This document shows positions 22,040-34,402 of a stretch of 64,000 nucleotides of DNA, piece after piece. The stretch comes from Plasmodium coatneyi (Eukaryota; Apicomplexa; Aconoidasida; Haemosporida; Plasmodiidae). Under the pieces are notes generated by a model. It saw only the letters and a program-made list of their open reading frames with translations. It made no database searches and was not told the origin of the DNA. The stretch lies in NCBI RefSeq assembly GCF_001680005.1, contig NC_033563.1, positions 1,302,001 through 1,366,000 of the forward strand, written 5' to 3'. Position numbers and translations under genes: made by a program. The stretch's first letter is position 1. Each line of letters starts with the position of its first letter.

Positions 22040-25000
22040 TGTGGCAGTTACGTAGTATAGGTTAAGTAGGGCAGTTTTCACCTCAGTGGTGAGCAAGTTG
22101 GTTGAGATGCTGCTCCTCCAAGGGGGGGTTCATAAGAAAAAAAAAAGAAGCACAGATACAACCTGCTGCGTGGAATTGCCTTTTATTTGCTGAAGCCTTC
22201 TGCTCCGGTGTTCTTCCTACTTGCACATAAATCAGGTATAGGCGCTTCTACCCCTGCTGCGGCGTGTGTTGAAACGTTTCTGCGGCTGCCAATCTGGCAC
22301 GCTGTCGTGGCACATTCACCCACGAAGAGCTATACTAAATCCACTCATGTACAATCCTTACTGCTTTCAAAGGAAGGTACGCACATTTTTGAATCTCCCC
22401 TTCTACATCATTTATTCGTTGCGCACTTTCGATCGGTAAAATTGGGAAGATCGATGTCACAAGGGCGGAGAGGAGTGGTTACAATTGTATAAAACGCTTA
22501 ACGCGTGTTGCAATTTAATATATGTGAAAAAAAAAAAAAAAGGAAAAATACCATCATGCATACATTTCTACACGTACGCGTTTAACTATCCCGGTTACGC
22601 CAAACGATGGTGTTCCAAAATAACGGCGTTTTTGAAGCATGCCAAAAAAAAAAAATAAAAAAAATAAAAAATAGTGCAATATAATATGTTCTAGTATAGT
22701 ATAGCGTAACGCGCCGGGGTACCTCTCAACAGGTGCATTTGTGCGTGCGTTGCGTTCCCCCTCTAGGGGTTCAATCTTTGTGCAATTTCGACTCACCGGT
22801 ACTGCGCTAGGAACACCTGCTTTGTTATTCCCAATTAGGAGAACGGACGAAGCTCTTTTGCACCGAAGAGGCTCATTTTTTGTGGGTGGTACTAAAAAAA
22901 TTACACTATTTCTTGGTGGATAGAACCCCTAAAGGGTTATCTGCACAAACGTTGACGTTATCCATCTTTTGCAGTGCAAACATATTATATTAAATCCTTT
23001 ACCATCTCCATTTTTTCCTCCTTTTGGTTGAAACAGTTGCATGCTAGCTGGGCCACGTCCCCCTTTTGCGACGTTCCCTGAAAGGATTATTTGGCACAAA
23101 CAGGAAATTCACAAAATTGAGGTGGAACATTTAAGAAATGAAAAATTTGTGCGTCTCGTTATACACATACATTTCGAAGGAGAGAATTCTAATAAGGCAT
23201 TCCATTGTGTGTGGTTAGATATTTGCATAAATCGCTCACTGTGGTCCACTTCGTAGGGAAGTATCCACAACACATAGGTGTGTTCATTGCGATTTGGGCA
23301 AAAGTTGACATGCTGATAGGGAGCGAAAGGAGTGTTTAACTGTGCAGGGTTGATATGTTTTTCGCTTTTTTTTTTTTTGTTCTTCGCACAATGAAAGCAC
23401 GAACTGTTCAACCGTTTCTCTTTTACACTTGGGACAAAAGCGAGGCACAGCGCGCATGCTCATCGGCATGTATTCCTGCACGCATTGATAGACGTGTGCT
23501 AGAAGAGTAGCACTGTAGAACCATCGGCGACATCGTTAGCAATGAAAAAGTGCAATACGCTTAATCGAGTTGGAAAGAATTTTCTCAGTGTGTAAGTTAA
23601 ACCGCTGGTGTGCCCATTTCGCGTCCATGTAGGTGCAATCCAATTGGCCAATTCGAAGGTGAACGGACTGACTCTACGCTGAAAATGGATGCTATAATAT
23701 GCACTCTTTTCGCATTCCGAGCACCATTATATATATTTCCATTTTTTATAATTCCCCACCATGACAAGGACACATTTTCTTTAAATCTCAAAAGGGGGAA
23801 AGTGTCCTTTGTATTTTATGAAACGGTCGCTTTTTCTTTTTCGGTACACCTTTCTATGTTGAATTTCGCGGGGGAAATAACCTCATCATAGGGTTTTTTT
23901 CCAATTAGACGATCCGTTTTGTGTGAGTCGTGCATTGGTGTAAATTTGCCTCACCTGCGCGTTGTGGACCTCTTCTTTTTTTTTTTTTTTTTTTTGATGC
24001 AGTGTTTTATTTTGTGCATGTAAATATGTACAAGAATGTTCATATATACAAATATGCATTTTTTTTTTTTTTTTTTTTCTTCATACATTTTGTTCATTAG
24101 TTTTTTTTATTTTTATCATTTGCACTACAGTAGTGTATTGCTATTTTATCTTTTTGAGAAGTCCTAGTTATGGGTTTTCCTTCCATGTCACCAGAAGGAA
24201 CTCCGAAATAAGAAATCAAAGGAGAAAAGAGTCAGAATGCATTGCCACGTTTATAGTGATTAATCTATCCATGTGTTTATATCTTTTTTTTTTGTCAAAT
24301 GTATTATCCCCACATGAGAGCGAACAATAAGAAAAGTGTTTTTTTTCCTTCCCCCCTTTTTAATTATAACTTCACGAGTGTAAATATTCAGACGTGCACA
24401 TTTTACACATGACACGTGCGTGTAGTATTCGTTGGCAGTGCGTCAACATTATTTTTTCTGTGTGTATTAGCTACTTCAGTGGAACCATTACATCCTTCTA
24501 CACGTATGCAATATGTGCATAATTATGTACGTGTGTGTTGGTCCATTATCTTCACATCCGTAGTATGTGTATAAGCATTTGCGTGTCCGCATAAGAGTGT
24601 CCATTTGGACATATGATGGTGGTGTGTGTAGAGAGGTTTCTTCTTTGCACAATCGTATAAATGATGCGAATGCATCTCTCTCGAAATTGCTCGTGTCTCA
24701 AATATGCAGCTAGCAAATGCTTACAACATTGCGGAAGGAAGGGGGGGAGGGGGGTTACATAACAATGCTTAAATAAATGCCCCCCGTTTTTGCATTCCGT
24801 TATGACAAGTTTAATGGAACAGTTTACGCATATTCCCTCACATGTCTGCTTTTTTTTTTTTTTTTTTTCTTCTTTATTCCACCGAAGGATACATACATAT
24901 ATGCGTACAGTTGTTTCCACCACGGATAGTGCTACTTTTTCCGACACGCGGGTGTTTGTGGAATACAGCTTCACAGCAGAAGAGCTACATAAGACCGTTA

Positions 25001-27039
25001 CATCCCAACGGTTAACCGTTTAGCAATTTTTTTTTTTTTTCCCACGTAAAATGATCGAGGAAGTGTTATACGTATGGCACATGTGCGAACAAGGGAATAT
25101 TCTGCAGTGGGGAAGTTTCCCCTGTACTGCAATCCCTCCTTTTGCAAAATTCAAATGGGAAAAATTGCATGTTTGTAATTTGTAACCCTTTGGAAAATTC
25201 CACTACATGTATATATACCCCCGCCCCTCATGCCCCTACCATGCGTTGACACATCTACGTATATGCAATCGTTATTTTCACGTATACAAAGAAAAGGAGC
25301 TTTATAGCACCAAATGACTTTTTTTAAACAAATTGAATACCGTACATGTGCGGGACAATCGAAAAGGTGGATACGTTCTCCGTTAATCGATGACGCATAG
25401 CTGCGGTAAGCCCAAGCGTATGTAATGTATGCATATAAATTTATATACATTTATATAAGTATTTTACATAGCGCGAGAATGCCCTTTAAATTGCGCATTC
25501 TGTTGCGACGACGCAGGTATTCAGCAGGGGTACAACTTTTCACATTTTCGACTTTTTAACTGTATGGTATATGCTTATGTACAATTTTAAAATATTCCCA
25601 ATCACGCGTATTAAGTTAGCGATGACCAAAGGAACTGCATTTTTTAACAATTTGATTTTCTTCCCCTTTTTAATTCCCTTTCGCGCGGAATACATTCTTC
25701 GTGCGCCACTTTTGAAGCTCATAAAATGGCATATATCATAGCATACGGGCGAGGAGGTACGCATAAGATTAAATCCCCACATAAAAATGTACTTTTACGT
25801 ATCCATATTCATACCAAAAATAAACGTTTTTTTTTTTTTTTTTTTTTTTTTTTCTTTTTGGGCATTTTTACCCTACCCCCCCCCTCCGTTAACATGCACT
25901 ATTTTGAAATTTTTTTTTTTTTTTTATAAAAACCCTTAGCTTTTTCTTCTTTTGGATAAATTGACCATTATTCCTTTTTTACGTATAAAGAAAAAATAAG
26001 TAAAAATAAAAGGAAGATAAGTTCAAAATCGCACTTATTTATATGTTATTAATTTCCTGAGAAGGAAGAATATCGCGAATAAAAAAAAAAAAAAAAAGCG
26101 AAATTGTATACGTATATATATATGTAAAATAATATACGCAATATATGCGCGCGTATGTTTGTACGAATGCGTACATTATGCGCGTAATTAACCCCTGCCA
26201 GTGACGCACTTTTTCTGCCCACCCGGCGCTTATGCGCATATGGGGATATTATGTATGTAACATATATATGTACATATACGCATACATACTACTGACATAC
26301 TTTTGCGTACATATACGGGCAACAAGGGCTGGTTCCCCGAAAAAGCTGAAATGCGAAGAACCATTGGGGAAGAGAAATGTTCATGCGTGTTTTAAACCCC
26401 CGCCCTGTCGAAGCGGTTTTAACGACTTTGTGCTAACCTACCAAGGGAATGATGATTGAGAATCCCCCTTTTTTCTTATATGTTCATGTTTAATCTCTCT
26501 TTTATGATCTAAGAACATTTTAAGAATTGCAAAATTTGAGTGTGTTGATTTCACCTGTGCGTCCCTGTGACTGTTTTAACCTTTTATTTAAGGGTTGACA
26601 AGCGGGTGCAAATTTGTCCGAAAACTGAAACGTTGCAAAATTGGAAAAACGGGAACAGTTCCAAATTGTCCTTAGCTTCCCCAAATTGTTCGAAACCGAA
26701 GGAGCTGAGGCAAACGGTTCCGACAAAGTGGGGAAAACTAGTTTAAGGGAAAAACGCAGCGACACGAAACCGGCGCAGCTAGGTTGGGTGCCCAAACCGA
26801 ACACGACAGCAGCAGGGAAGTATACACAAACCGGCACAACTAATCGGGAAGAAGAGAGAAAGAAACAAAGCAAAACAGGCAAAACAAACGAAGACAAATA
26901 TAATTGAAAAAAACACATGCTCACTTTCCATTTACGTATGTGCACGCATATGTAATGTAAGTGGCATTCATTGTGCCTCTTTCCACGCCACCCACCTCCC
27001 CCTCAACCCGCCCAATTACTCTTTCTCTGAATTAATCAT
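22040..27039. other. 5-kb divergent intergenic region (PHB2 / ADA2)
   Basis: This is the longest non-coding stretch of the core. It has many homopolymer tracts (near 22528, 23973, 24061, 24850, 25830 and 26080), CA/TA-rich patches, and scattered short frames without family likeness. About 26500-27039, just before ADA2, is less AT-rich and purine-rich on the + strand and carries an 88-codon frame with no ATG start. It is probably the long ADA2 leader and promoter. I recognise no tRNA, snRNA or snoRNA. Confidence 0.5.
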
Positions 27040-30000
27040 ATGATGAATAGTACATATAAATATGGTGGGCCGTATTCATGCACATTAACAACGCACGAAG
27101 GAAGCTTCGGAGTTTATAATTCCTGTGTAGAATACGGAAAGGAGCAGTTAAGAAATTTCAAACAGCAGATAGTAAAAAATGTAATCATCCAGATTTTGCT
27201 ATTTGAGCACCTGAAAAGGGCAACCAAAGGAGAATTGAATGGTGGGTGTCATAACCACGCAGAACTGCTCAGTAGTAACAACGTACATGTGAGAAAGAGG
27301 ATCGATGAGAAGAACGCACAAAAAGGCTTTCCTCCCAATCGTCATACGGAATATCCAAATGAAGAATGCACAAGCCATGGGGATGATTGTCATACAAACG
27401 GGTGGCATTCGGAAGGTGGCAAAAATGTAAAGGTGGAAGCATGCGTGGTGCACAGGAAGAGTAAAAAAACGAAAAAAAAATATTATAATAAAGGGATAAA
27501 GAAGAAAAGGTATATTGCAAGGAGAGAACACAGGAAACAGAATCAAAATGGAGGAAGCAATACCATCCGAAGTGATAGTCCCCATTGCGCGCTATTGGAA
27601 AAGGGTGACAAGGCGGCATGTATGGGACATTATAATGAAGTTTTTACTCCCCTAAAGGGAAAAAAAATGTTATATTTTAAGATGGTTTGTAAAAATATGG
27701 TGATTGAATTTTTATCCCTCAGTGGGGGAAAACAAGAACTACACAAATCTTCGGCCCCCAAGGTTGGGGAGCCCTCGTATTGCTCATTACTTCCTGTCTA
27801 CGGTGCAGGCAAAAGTACCCGTAGGAACTTCCCCAATTGGGGTGGCGATCCTACGGCCTACTGCATCAGTAACAGCGGAGGTGACAACAGTGGGAATAAT
27901 TATTCCGGCGCATATTCAAACGGCAACTGCCGAGGTGACACCCCCAATAGGGGCGGCAGCGCGAATAATTATGGTGGCATGAAAGGTTCTGGAAGCAGCG
28001 GAGGTGGCCTTGGGGGTGCAGGAGGAAGTGGTGACAACAACGAGGAGAACAACAATAACAACAATCACAATACTAACAGGGATGCGTTCCACGATGCAGA
28101 GGAGGACGAGCAGGACAATACCAATGATAATAAAAACACCCGTAGTAACATGGACAAAGGAAGGAACGCCATTAACGTGCACGAAATGAATCACATGTAT
28201 GGAAATCACGAGAAGGAAAATGCAACCAATCTGATGAATGGAAATTACGTAGACAGCAATGCAGCGAATTCAGAGAATGCATACAAAAATGAAAACAGCA
28301 GTGGTGGCAGTCATCTTAACAATGCAGGAATGGGCGACCCCTTCTTTGAGAATGCAGAAAGTAACAAAGCGATTGGGCTGCTTAGAAGTGCATCGAACAG
28401 TTTAATGAACAAGGGGGGCGGGTCCCCCGCAGAGATGAACAATTCAAATATGAATTATATGCCCCACATGAGTGGGAAGGGCGGGTTGAGCAACGTGCCC
28501 CCGAATCAAAGGATGAATTTCCCGAGCATGTTTATGGGACCGAACATGGTACAACCACATGGGGCTCAAAATAGCATGCATAATAGCATGAATAGCAATA
28601 ATGGGGGTGGAACAGACCCCTTAGATAATATGCAAAATATGAAGCCACCACCAGGAGGAATGTTGAAGCAGAAGCACAACCAGTTCATGTCCCCAGGACA
28701 GAACGCAGGAGATAACAAAGTAACCAACTCACAGCAACATAATAGTACCAGCAGCAGTAATAGTAGCATGCCCCCAAATAATTTCATGCCGAATCAACTG
28801 CACCAGCAGTTTCAAATTCAACAACAGATGCATTTACAGCATTTATTTCACCAGCAAAATATCCACCCCTATAATATGATGCAGCCAAATAACCCTTCGA
28901 AGTTTCCAACCCAACAGGGTCCCCAGAAACAGTCAAATGCTTCTATCCTGAAAATTCCACAAATGTTATCGATGAATTCACTTGACCGGAGGAGCAACTC
29001 CATTTCGCAGAAAATGCCTAGGCATGTAATGAACCCAATGGATTCCTCTAGCAATTCGCAAAGAAGTGCCAACACGTCCAGCATATCGTCCATAACGAAC
29101 CCGCCAAACCATGTAAATTCTATGTCGCTGAAATATCCCTACAAGAGTAGCAGCACATCGCAGCATATCAGTAGCGCCGGTAGTAGTAACAACAATAGCA
29201 ATAGTAACAGCGGGAACAACCCCCCTGCGGTGAGTGGCCAGCAACATCAGCAGGCGCAGCAACAGCATGGCGTGCAAAACCCGATAAGCAACATAAGTCA
29301 CAACGTAACGAACAAACAGAACATGCAACAGAGCATACTTCCGGGGTCACATCTCCTGCCGACCAAGCAGAATTCACAGCAGCTGCAAATGCAATCGCCT
29401 GGTTCGTCCACCGCGCAGAAGGGGATGCCCCAACAGCTTCAGCACCAGCCAAGTATGCAGCAGCAGATGGGCCCAACGCCGAAAACGATGAACACGACCA
29501 GCATATCCGGCTCGATCAACAGACAACCCAACCACTTGTCCTTCTCGAATGTTCCTCCTAACCAGCAAAACGTGCCGCCATTCATGCATGGCAACCCCAT
29601 GCACATGTACCAGCAGCAGCCGCCGTTTTTCCCGAGAGGATCGTCATCTCCGCAGTCCATGGGTCCCCAGCAGATTTCCTACGATTGGATGCACAGTCCC
29701 TACATGCAGCATCAGTACATGCTTCAGCAGTGCCAATTGACCCCTCAACAATTGTTCCTGCAGCAGCAACAGAAGCAGCAGAGCATATTGCACCACGCGC
29801 AGCAGAACGTGCCTCCACTGCATCTGCAGGGGCAGAAGCAGCAAAACATGTCCTACCCACATAATCAGCAGCAGCACCATCCGCAGCAACAGATGCAAAT
29901 GCAGAATTTGGAGAACCTACCTCCACACATGCGAATGATCCAAGCACAGCATGGGGGTATGCCATTCAAGCAAAACGTAGCACAGCCATTTCCACACATG

Positions 30001-33000
30001 TTTAAGGATAACATGCTTTCGGGAAGTACCAATTTCGAGTTTATGGAAAATATGAATGACATGCAAAGGATGGCATCTTTGAAAAGTCACGTCCTGGATG
30101 TAACTACCAGCAATAACATCTCACTAGAAGGAACAGTTGAAGAGGACATTTTCGACAGCAATTATCACTGCGATATATGTAATAAAGATATAACGCATGC
30201 GATTAGAATAAGGTGTGCCGAATGTGTAGACTTCGACTTATGTGTAAATTGCTTCAGCAGTGGAAAAGAAATGAAGTCCGAAAAATGTGAACATTACAAT
30301 TATCACAATTATATACCCATACCAAAGTATGACTTCCCTTTGTATAAATTAAACTGGAGTGCAGAAGAGGAGCTGTTACTACTAGATGGGATAAGCAAGT
30401 ACGGTTTTGGAAACTGGGAACAAGTAGCTGATTTGGTGAATTCTGCTGCTAAAATTCCAAAGACGGATAGACAATGTGAAAAACATTACTATAATTTTTA
30501 CCTTAAATCGAATTGTGCACCGTTGCCAGATAATAAAAGGTTACTAATAAAGCCAGATGGAAATCCATACGACATTGAACACGTGGCAGAGAAGGATATA
30601 AACGAAAATGATGAATATGTGCAGCCTAAATCGAAGAAAAATAACAGAACGCAGATTATTGGGTATTGGCCATTAAGAGGAGACTTCGATATTGAGTATG
30701 ATAACGATGCGGAGTTGTTATTAGCTGACATGGAATTTAAAGAATCAGATTTGCCTCAACAGAAGGAGCTAAAATTACAAGTGCTTGAAATTTATAACTC
30801 CAAATTGGATGAGAGAATTTACAGAAAAAGGACCGTTATTGAGAGGGGGCTGTTGGATACCAAGTCACAAATGCAGAGGGATAAGAAGAGGACCAAGGAG
30901 GAAAAGGAATTGTACACTGCGCTTAAGCCGCTATCGAGGTTTCATTCCCCGCAACATCATGAATATTTCATTCAGTTACTACTGGAGGAGCAGAAGCTCC
31001 GTCAGAGGTTGACCAAACTGCAGGAGTGGAAAACGCTGGGTCTGCAAAATATTGAACAGGTGCAGGAGTACGAAATTGAGAAGAACAGGAGGGCCAAGGA
31101 AGCAGTCAAGCAGCAGCAGCAACAACAGCAACAACAACAACAGATGCAACAACAGCTGCAGCACCCGCAGGAACAGGCTGAGAAGGTCGGCACGAAAGCC
31201 CTGAAGAGCAGCAAAAAGGAATGCAAAATTAAACAAAAGGACGAAGAAGAAATGGAAGAAAGCAAAAAATTAAACATAGACACTTTTGTCGAACTGGACC
31301 TCTTAAACGAGAAGGAAGTAGAGTTCTGTAAAAATATGAAACTCCCAATTTTGTTTTTCCTCCTTATTAAGAGGCTACTAATAATGGAAATTAGCAACAG
31401 TAATTTAAATATGCTTAAGGATATCAACGAACTGAAGTTGAAGGGTTACAAGGTGGGTCAACTGTACGACTTCTTCCTCAGCTTTGACATTAACCAGAAA
31501 GAGGAACTCCTAAACAACAACGGAAATGGGAACGTTAAAAATTCACACATAAGGAAGAATGAAGATAAGAGACGAAAAATGAAAACGAATTATGACTACA
31601 ACAGTTTTAATCGGTCTGATAAAGTGGAGGTGGACGACACGAATGATAATGGCGGAAATGCTGGTGGTGCAACGGGCAAAGCGGGGAACAACTATGCGGC
31701 AGGAACAAACGGTGCGGCAATTTGCGGCCCGAGCGGCATCACGGGTGCCATCTCAGGTGCAATTGCCAGTCCTAGTGCAATCGATAGTGGCACCCCAACG
31801 GTAGGTGGCCAGATGCCCAGTGAAAATGCAGGGAACACCCAGCCGATGAAGGAGGAAAGTGGGACCATCCTGAATGAGCACCCCCCAACTGGTGACCCAC
31901 TAAATGATAAGGACCTACCGGCGAGCACCCAACCAGTGGAGAAAACTGACGAAAACGACAACGTAGGAGCCCCCACCGATAAAGAAAAAACAGCTATGAG
32001 TAACGCTCCTGTAATTGCCCCCGATGGAGCTGGTACTACCAACAGGGACAAAAAATCCAGAGAGAGAAGAGCAAAGAAAGAAAGAGACGAAAAGGTGACG
32101 CAGCAATTGATAACTTCCAAAGAATCCGAAGTGGTGAGTAGCCCCCCTAAGGAGGTCAATCCAGGAAGCTCAGAAAATTTAACCCCTAGTCAAAAGAAAA
32201 AAAGCAACGTGAAAAAGATAGGAAGTACTAGTACAGCAACAACTTTAGAGGGGGAAAAAACGGAGAGCACGCAAAATTTGGGAAGCCTTGAAGGGGACAA
32301 GGAAATTGTATCCGACAAGAAAGAAGTAGAAAAGGAAATTAATGAAGCAAAGCAGAGCGAGGTAGAAGCATCTCCCACCGCTGCAACATCTGGAGAGGCG
32401 ATTCCAGGGGGTGAAAAACCCACCGATGTGAATGCGCCCAGTCCCTACGACGAAGAAGACAAAGAGGTGGACGAAGACTATGGTGACCTGGACGACGACG
32501 GAGATGATAGAGAAACAAACGCTGACATAGAACCAGATGAAAATGAAAAAAAAAGTAAAAAGAAAAGCTCAAAAAAGAAAACAGAAAGTAAAGAAGAAAG
32601 TTCAGATTTGGTCAGCACAATTACAGTGAAGACAAGTATAGGCGATAGCAATTCTACAAATGAGATTTTAAAAAGTTCAAATAATTCGAGGAGAAAATCG
32701 GTGGAAAAAATAAAGGAAACTCCATCACAAGTTAGAAGTAACAACCAAAGTAAGAAAAAAACGGGAGAAACAAATACAATTGAAGAGAAGAAAATGGGCA
32801 ATAGTAGCACAATTAACAACGCAAACCATTCGTCAGGAAAGGTGAAAAAAGGCACTCCAAAGAATGATGACAGCCTTAGCAGTGAGATTTTTGAAAGCAC
32901 ATCGAAAAAGCGAAGTAACAGCAAATCCAAGAAAAGTAGTGACTACGATTTAAGTAGAAATGCATCCAGAGTGAGCAGCCATTTTGACCTGGAAAATGAA

Positions 33001-33309
33001 AACAGTTGTGTGGAAACATTCGATTCCAGCGTAGAATTGGATGGAAAATTATCCAAAGGGAAAAAGCTCAGCACCCCTTCCCCCTCTTCTTCATCCATAT
33101 TGAGTAAGAATGACAAGAGCAGACGTAGCAAAGCAAAGAGTAACAACTTGAGCCCGGACCTTTTATCCTCCAGCGTTGATACAAAGGATAATGACAGAAA
33201 TGACAAGAAGGCCAAAACGGCTGAAGACACTGTAAAGAAGTCATCGAAGAAGAGAAAGGGCTCCACCAGTTTGGTTTCCACGTCGACGAAGAAGTCCATG
33301 AAGATGTGA
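27040..33309 (+). CDS. ADA2: Transcriptional coactivator ADA2
   Basis: A single-exon gene of 2089 residues. ADA2 links the acetyltransferase GCN5 to SAGA-type complexes and stimulates histone acetylation in the nucleus. Seen: a ZZ zinc finger (about residues 1042-1090, with CDICNKDI, CAEC and DLCVNC); a SANT/Myb domain beside it (about 1104-1150, LNWSAEEELLLLDGISKYGF, then GNWEQVADLV); a middle region with a Gln run (about 1357-1370); and a divergent SWIRM-like segment (about 1414-1485, EKEVEFCKNMKLPILFFLLI and YKVGQLYDFFLSFD). The first thousand residues are Asn/Gln/Met/Pro-rich and disordered, and the last 600 are Lys/Ser-rich. Most family members are 400-600 residues long, so this is greatly expanded, as in other Plasmodium. 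Confidence 0.95.
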   Translation: MMNSTYKYGGPYSCTLTTHEGSFGVYNSCVEYGKEQLRNFKQQIVKNVIIQILLFEHLKRATKGELNGGCHNHAELLSSNNVHVRKRIDEKNAQKGFPPNRHTEYPNEECTSHGDDCHTNGWHSEGGKNVKVEACVVHRKSKKTKKKYYNKGIKKKRYIARREHRKQNQNGGSNTIRSDSPHCALLEKGDKAACMGHYNEVFTPLKGKKMLYFKMVCKNMVIEFLSLSGGKQELHKSSAPKVGEPSYCSLLPVYGAGKSTRRNFPNWGGDPTAYCISNSGGDNSGNNYSGAYSNGNCRGDTPNRGGSANNYGGMKGSGSSGGGLGGAGGSGDNNEENNNNNNHNTNRDAFHDAEEDEQDNTNDNKNTRSNMDKGRNAINVHEMNHMYGNHEKENATNLMNGNYVDSNAANSENAYKNENSSGGSHLNNAGMGDPFFENAESNKAIGLLRSASNSLMNKGGGSPAEMNNSNMNYMPHMSGKGGLSNVPPNQRMNFPSMFMGPNMVQPHGAQNSMHNSMNSNNGGGTDPLDNMQNMKPPPGGMLKQKHNQFMSPGQNAGDNKVTNSQQHNSTSSSNSSMPPNNFMPNQLHQQFQIQQQMHLQHLFHQQNIHPYNMMQPNNPSKFPTQQGPQKQSNASILKIPQMLSMNSLDRRSNSISQKMPRHVMNPMDSSSNSQRSANTSSISSITNPPNHVNSMSLKYPYKSSSTSQHISSAGSSNNNSNSNSGNNPPAVSGQQHQQAQQQHGVQNPISNISHNVTNKQNMQQSILPGSHLLPTKQNSQQLQMQSPGSSTAQKGMPQQLQHQPSMQQQMGPTPKTMNTTSISGSINRQPNHLSFSNVPPNQQNVPPFMHGNPMHMYQQQPPFFPRGSSSPQSMGPQQISYDWMHSPYMQHQYMLQQCQLTPQQLFLQQQQKQQSILHHAQQNVPPLHLQGQKQQNMSYPHNQQQHHPQQQMQMQNLENLPPHMRMIQAQHGGMPFKQNVAQPFPHMFKDNMLSGSTNFEFMENMNDMQRMASLKSHVLDVTTSNNISLEGTVEEDIFDSNYHCDICNKDITHAIRIRCAECVDFDLCVNCFSSGKEMKSEKCEHYNYHNYIPIPKYDFPLYKLNWSAEEELLLLDGISKYGFGNWEQVADLVNSAAKIPKTDRQCEKHYYNFYLKSNCAPLPDNKRLLIKPDGNPYDIEHVAEKDINENDEYVQPKSKKNNRTQIIGYWPLRGDFDIEYDNDAELLLADMEFKESDLPQQKELKLQVLEIYNSKLDERIYRKRTVIERGLLDTKSQMQRDKKRTKEEKELYTALKPLSRFHSPQHHEYFIQLLLEEQKLRQRLTKLQEWKTLGLQNIEQVQEYEIEKNRRAKEAVKQQQQQQQQQQQMQQQLQHPQEQAEKVGTKALKSSKKECKIKQKDEEEMEESKKLNIDTFVELDLLNEKEVEFCKNMKLPILFFLLIKRLLIMEISNSNLNMLKDINELKLKGYKVGQLYDFFLSFDINQKEELLNNNGNGNVKNSHIRKNEDKRRKMKTNYDYNSFNRSDKVEVDDTNDNGGNAGGATGKAGNNYAAGTNGAAICGPSGITGAISGAIASPSAIDSGTPTVGGQMPSENAGNTQPMKEESGTILNEHPPTGDPLNDKDLPASTQPVEKTDENDNVGAPTDKEKTAMSNAPVIAPDGAGTTNRDKKSRERRAKKERDEKVTQQLITSKESEVVSSPPKEVNPGSSENLTPSQKKKSNVKKIGSTSTATTLEGEKTESTQNLGSLEGDKEIVSDKKEVEKEINEAKQSEVEASPTAATSGEAIPGGEKPTDVNAPSPYDEEDKEVDEDYGDLDDDGDDRETNADIEPDENEKKSKKKSSKKKTESKEESSDLVSTITVKTSIGDSNSTNEILKSSNNSRRKSVEKIKETPSQVRSNNQSKKKTGETNTIEEKKMGNSSTINNANHSSGKVKKGTPKNDDSLSSEIFESTSKKRSNSKSKKSSDYDLSRNASRVSSHFDLENENSCVETFDSSVELDGKLSKGKKLSTPSPSSSSILSKNDKSRRSKAKSNNLSPDLLSSSVDTKDNDRNDKKAKTAEDTVKKSSKKRKGSTSLVSTSTKKSMKM
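31111..31155 (+). repeat. CAG/CAA repeat coding for polyglutamine in ADA2
   Basis: Mixed CAG and CAA codons give ten Gln in a row, then Met and further Gln. Codon mixing suggests selection for the amino acid run rather than a pure trinucleotide expansion. Confidence 0.8.
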
Positions 33310-34402
33310 CTTCGCGTGAAGAGGCTCCACGCACGAATAACTCACAAGGGATATGTGCAATTAACTGTTCCACTGTAGGAGCAGCGCTACAAAGACAAAC
33401 TGTTTTATTAAATATTGTTTTATTAACGAGAAAGGTTGGTATGCCATGAGTATGCCCTTTTTTTTATTTTCTTTTTTTTCTCATGCACAATGTTTTACCC
33501 GCCTTTTAAAGGTTTGTTTATTAAAATTTTCACTGTTTGAATGCATACGCCGTTTTGACACTACGTAATGTGTTGAACATATGTATGTCATTCTCGCTCC
33601 CTCTTTGCGTGTGTGCTTGTGCGTAAAGGGGAGAGCATGCAACCACTGCACGCACGCAGCTCATGTTTTTACCATTCCAGGAAGGGGGGCGGACAATAGT
33701 CTGTTTATAAAATGTTTGTTCAGACAGAATGGGGAAACGATTTGTCCCCCCGCCTGGTGTGACTTGTTCAGCCGCTTCGCACATTTTCCACCTTTTCCCA
33801 TGATTTTTGGTGTGAGAAAAGGCGAAACGGATCCCCATCCCACGCTGCCCCTGTGCATGTGCACATACTGCAGTTGTTTCTTTTTTAATTTTTTTCTCTG
33901 CTATGTAGGGTATAGCGCCTTCTTCCACTATTTTTTTTTTTTTTTTCCACCTCATTTTTACAGTAGACTTAACTTTTTAAAGCTTTTTGTATTTTTTAAT
34001 TTAAACAAACGTGACACAAAAGTTGTAACATATGGAATGGGGGAAATAAAAAAAAGTTTCCAAATGGAAGCCCTTCCCCTTTTGCACATGAGAAGTTGCA
34101 GCGGGATGAGTACAATCATGTATTCTCTCCGCAGACGCGCACAGCTTATTCTTGCGCGCTTATTTTACCAAACGGAAAAAAAAAAAAAAAAAAAAAAAAG
34201 ACAGTACATGAGCAACCACAAAGGGAGACGGGTGCTGTAATGAGGGTAACCCCTATGTAGGACAAACGGGTTTGCAAAATGGACACCAAATGGACGCAAA
34301 GCGACACACGCAATGCAGGTGCACACGTAATATGTAATATGTACAAAATAAAACGCAGGGGATACAAACTAGCTGCACTCCGCGGTGTGGCACGTGGGCC
34401 CC
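33310..34402. other. Intergenic region between convergent genes
   Basis: Downstream of ADA2 and of the opposing gene. It contains T-tracts near 33930, an A-tract near 34178, and short frames with no coding signature. It should hold both 3' untranslated regions. Confidence 0.6.

Noticed and set aside
22765..22785. GGGGTTCAATC, resembling a tRNA T-arm box
   Set aside because: No matching D-arm, anticodon stem or acceptor pairing around it.
26641..26907. 88-codon hydrophilic frame just upstream of ADA2
   Set aside because: It has no ATG, is preceded by in-frame stops and matches no family; most likely leader sequence.
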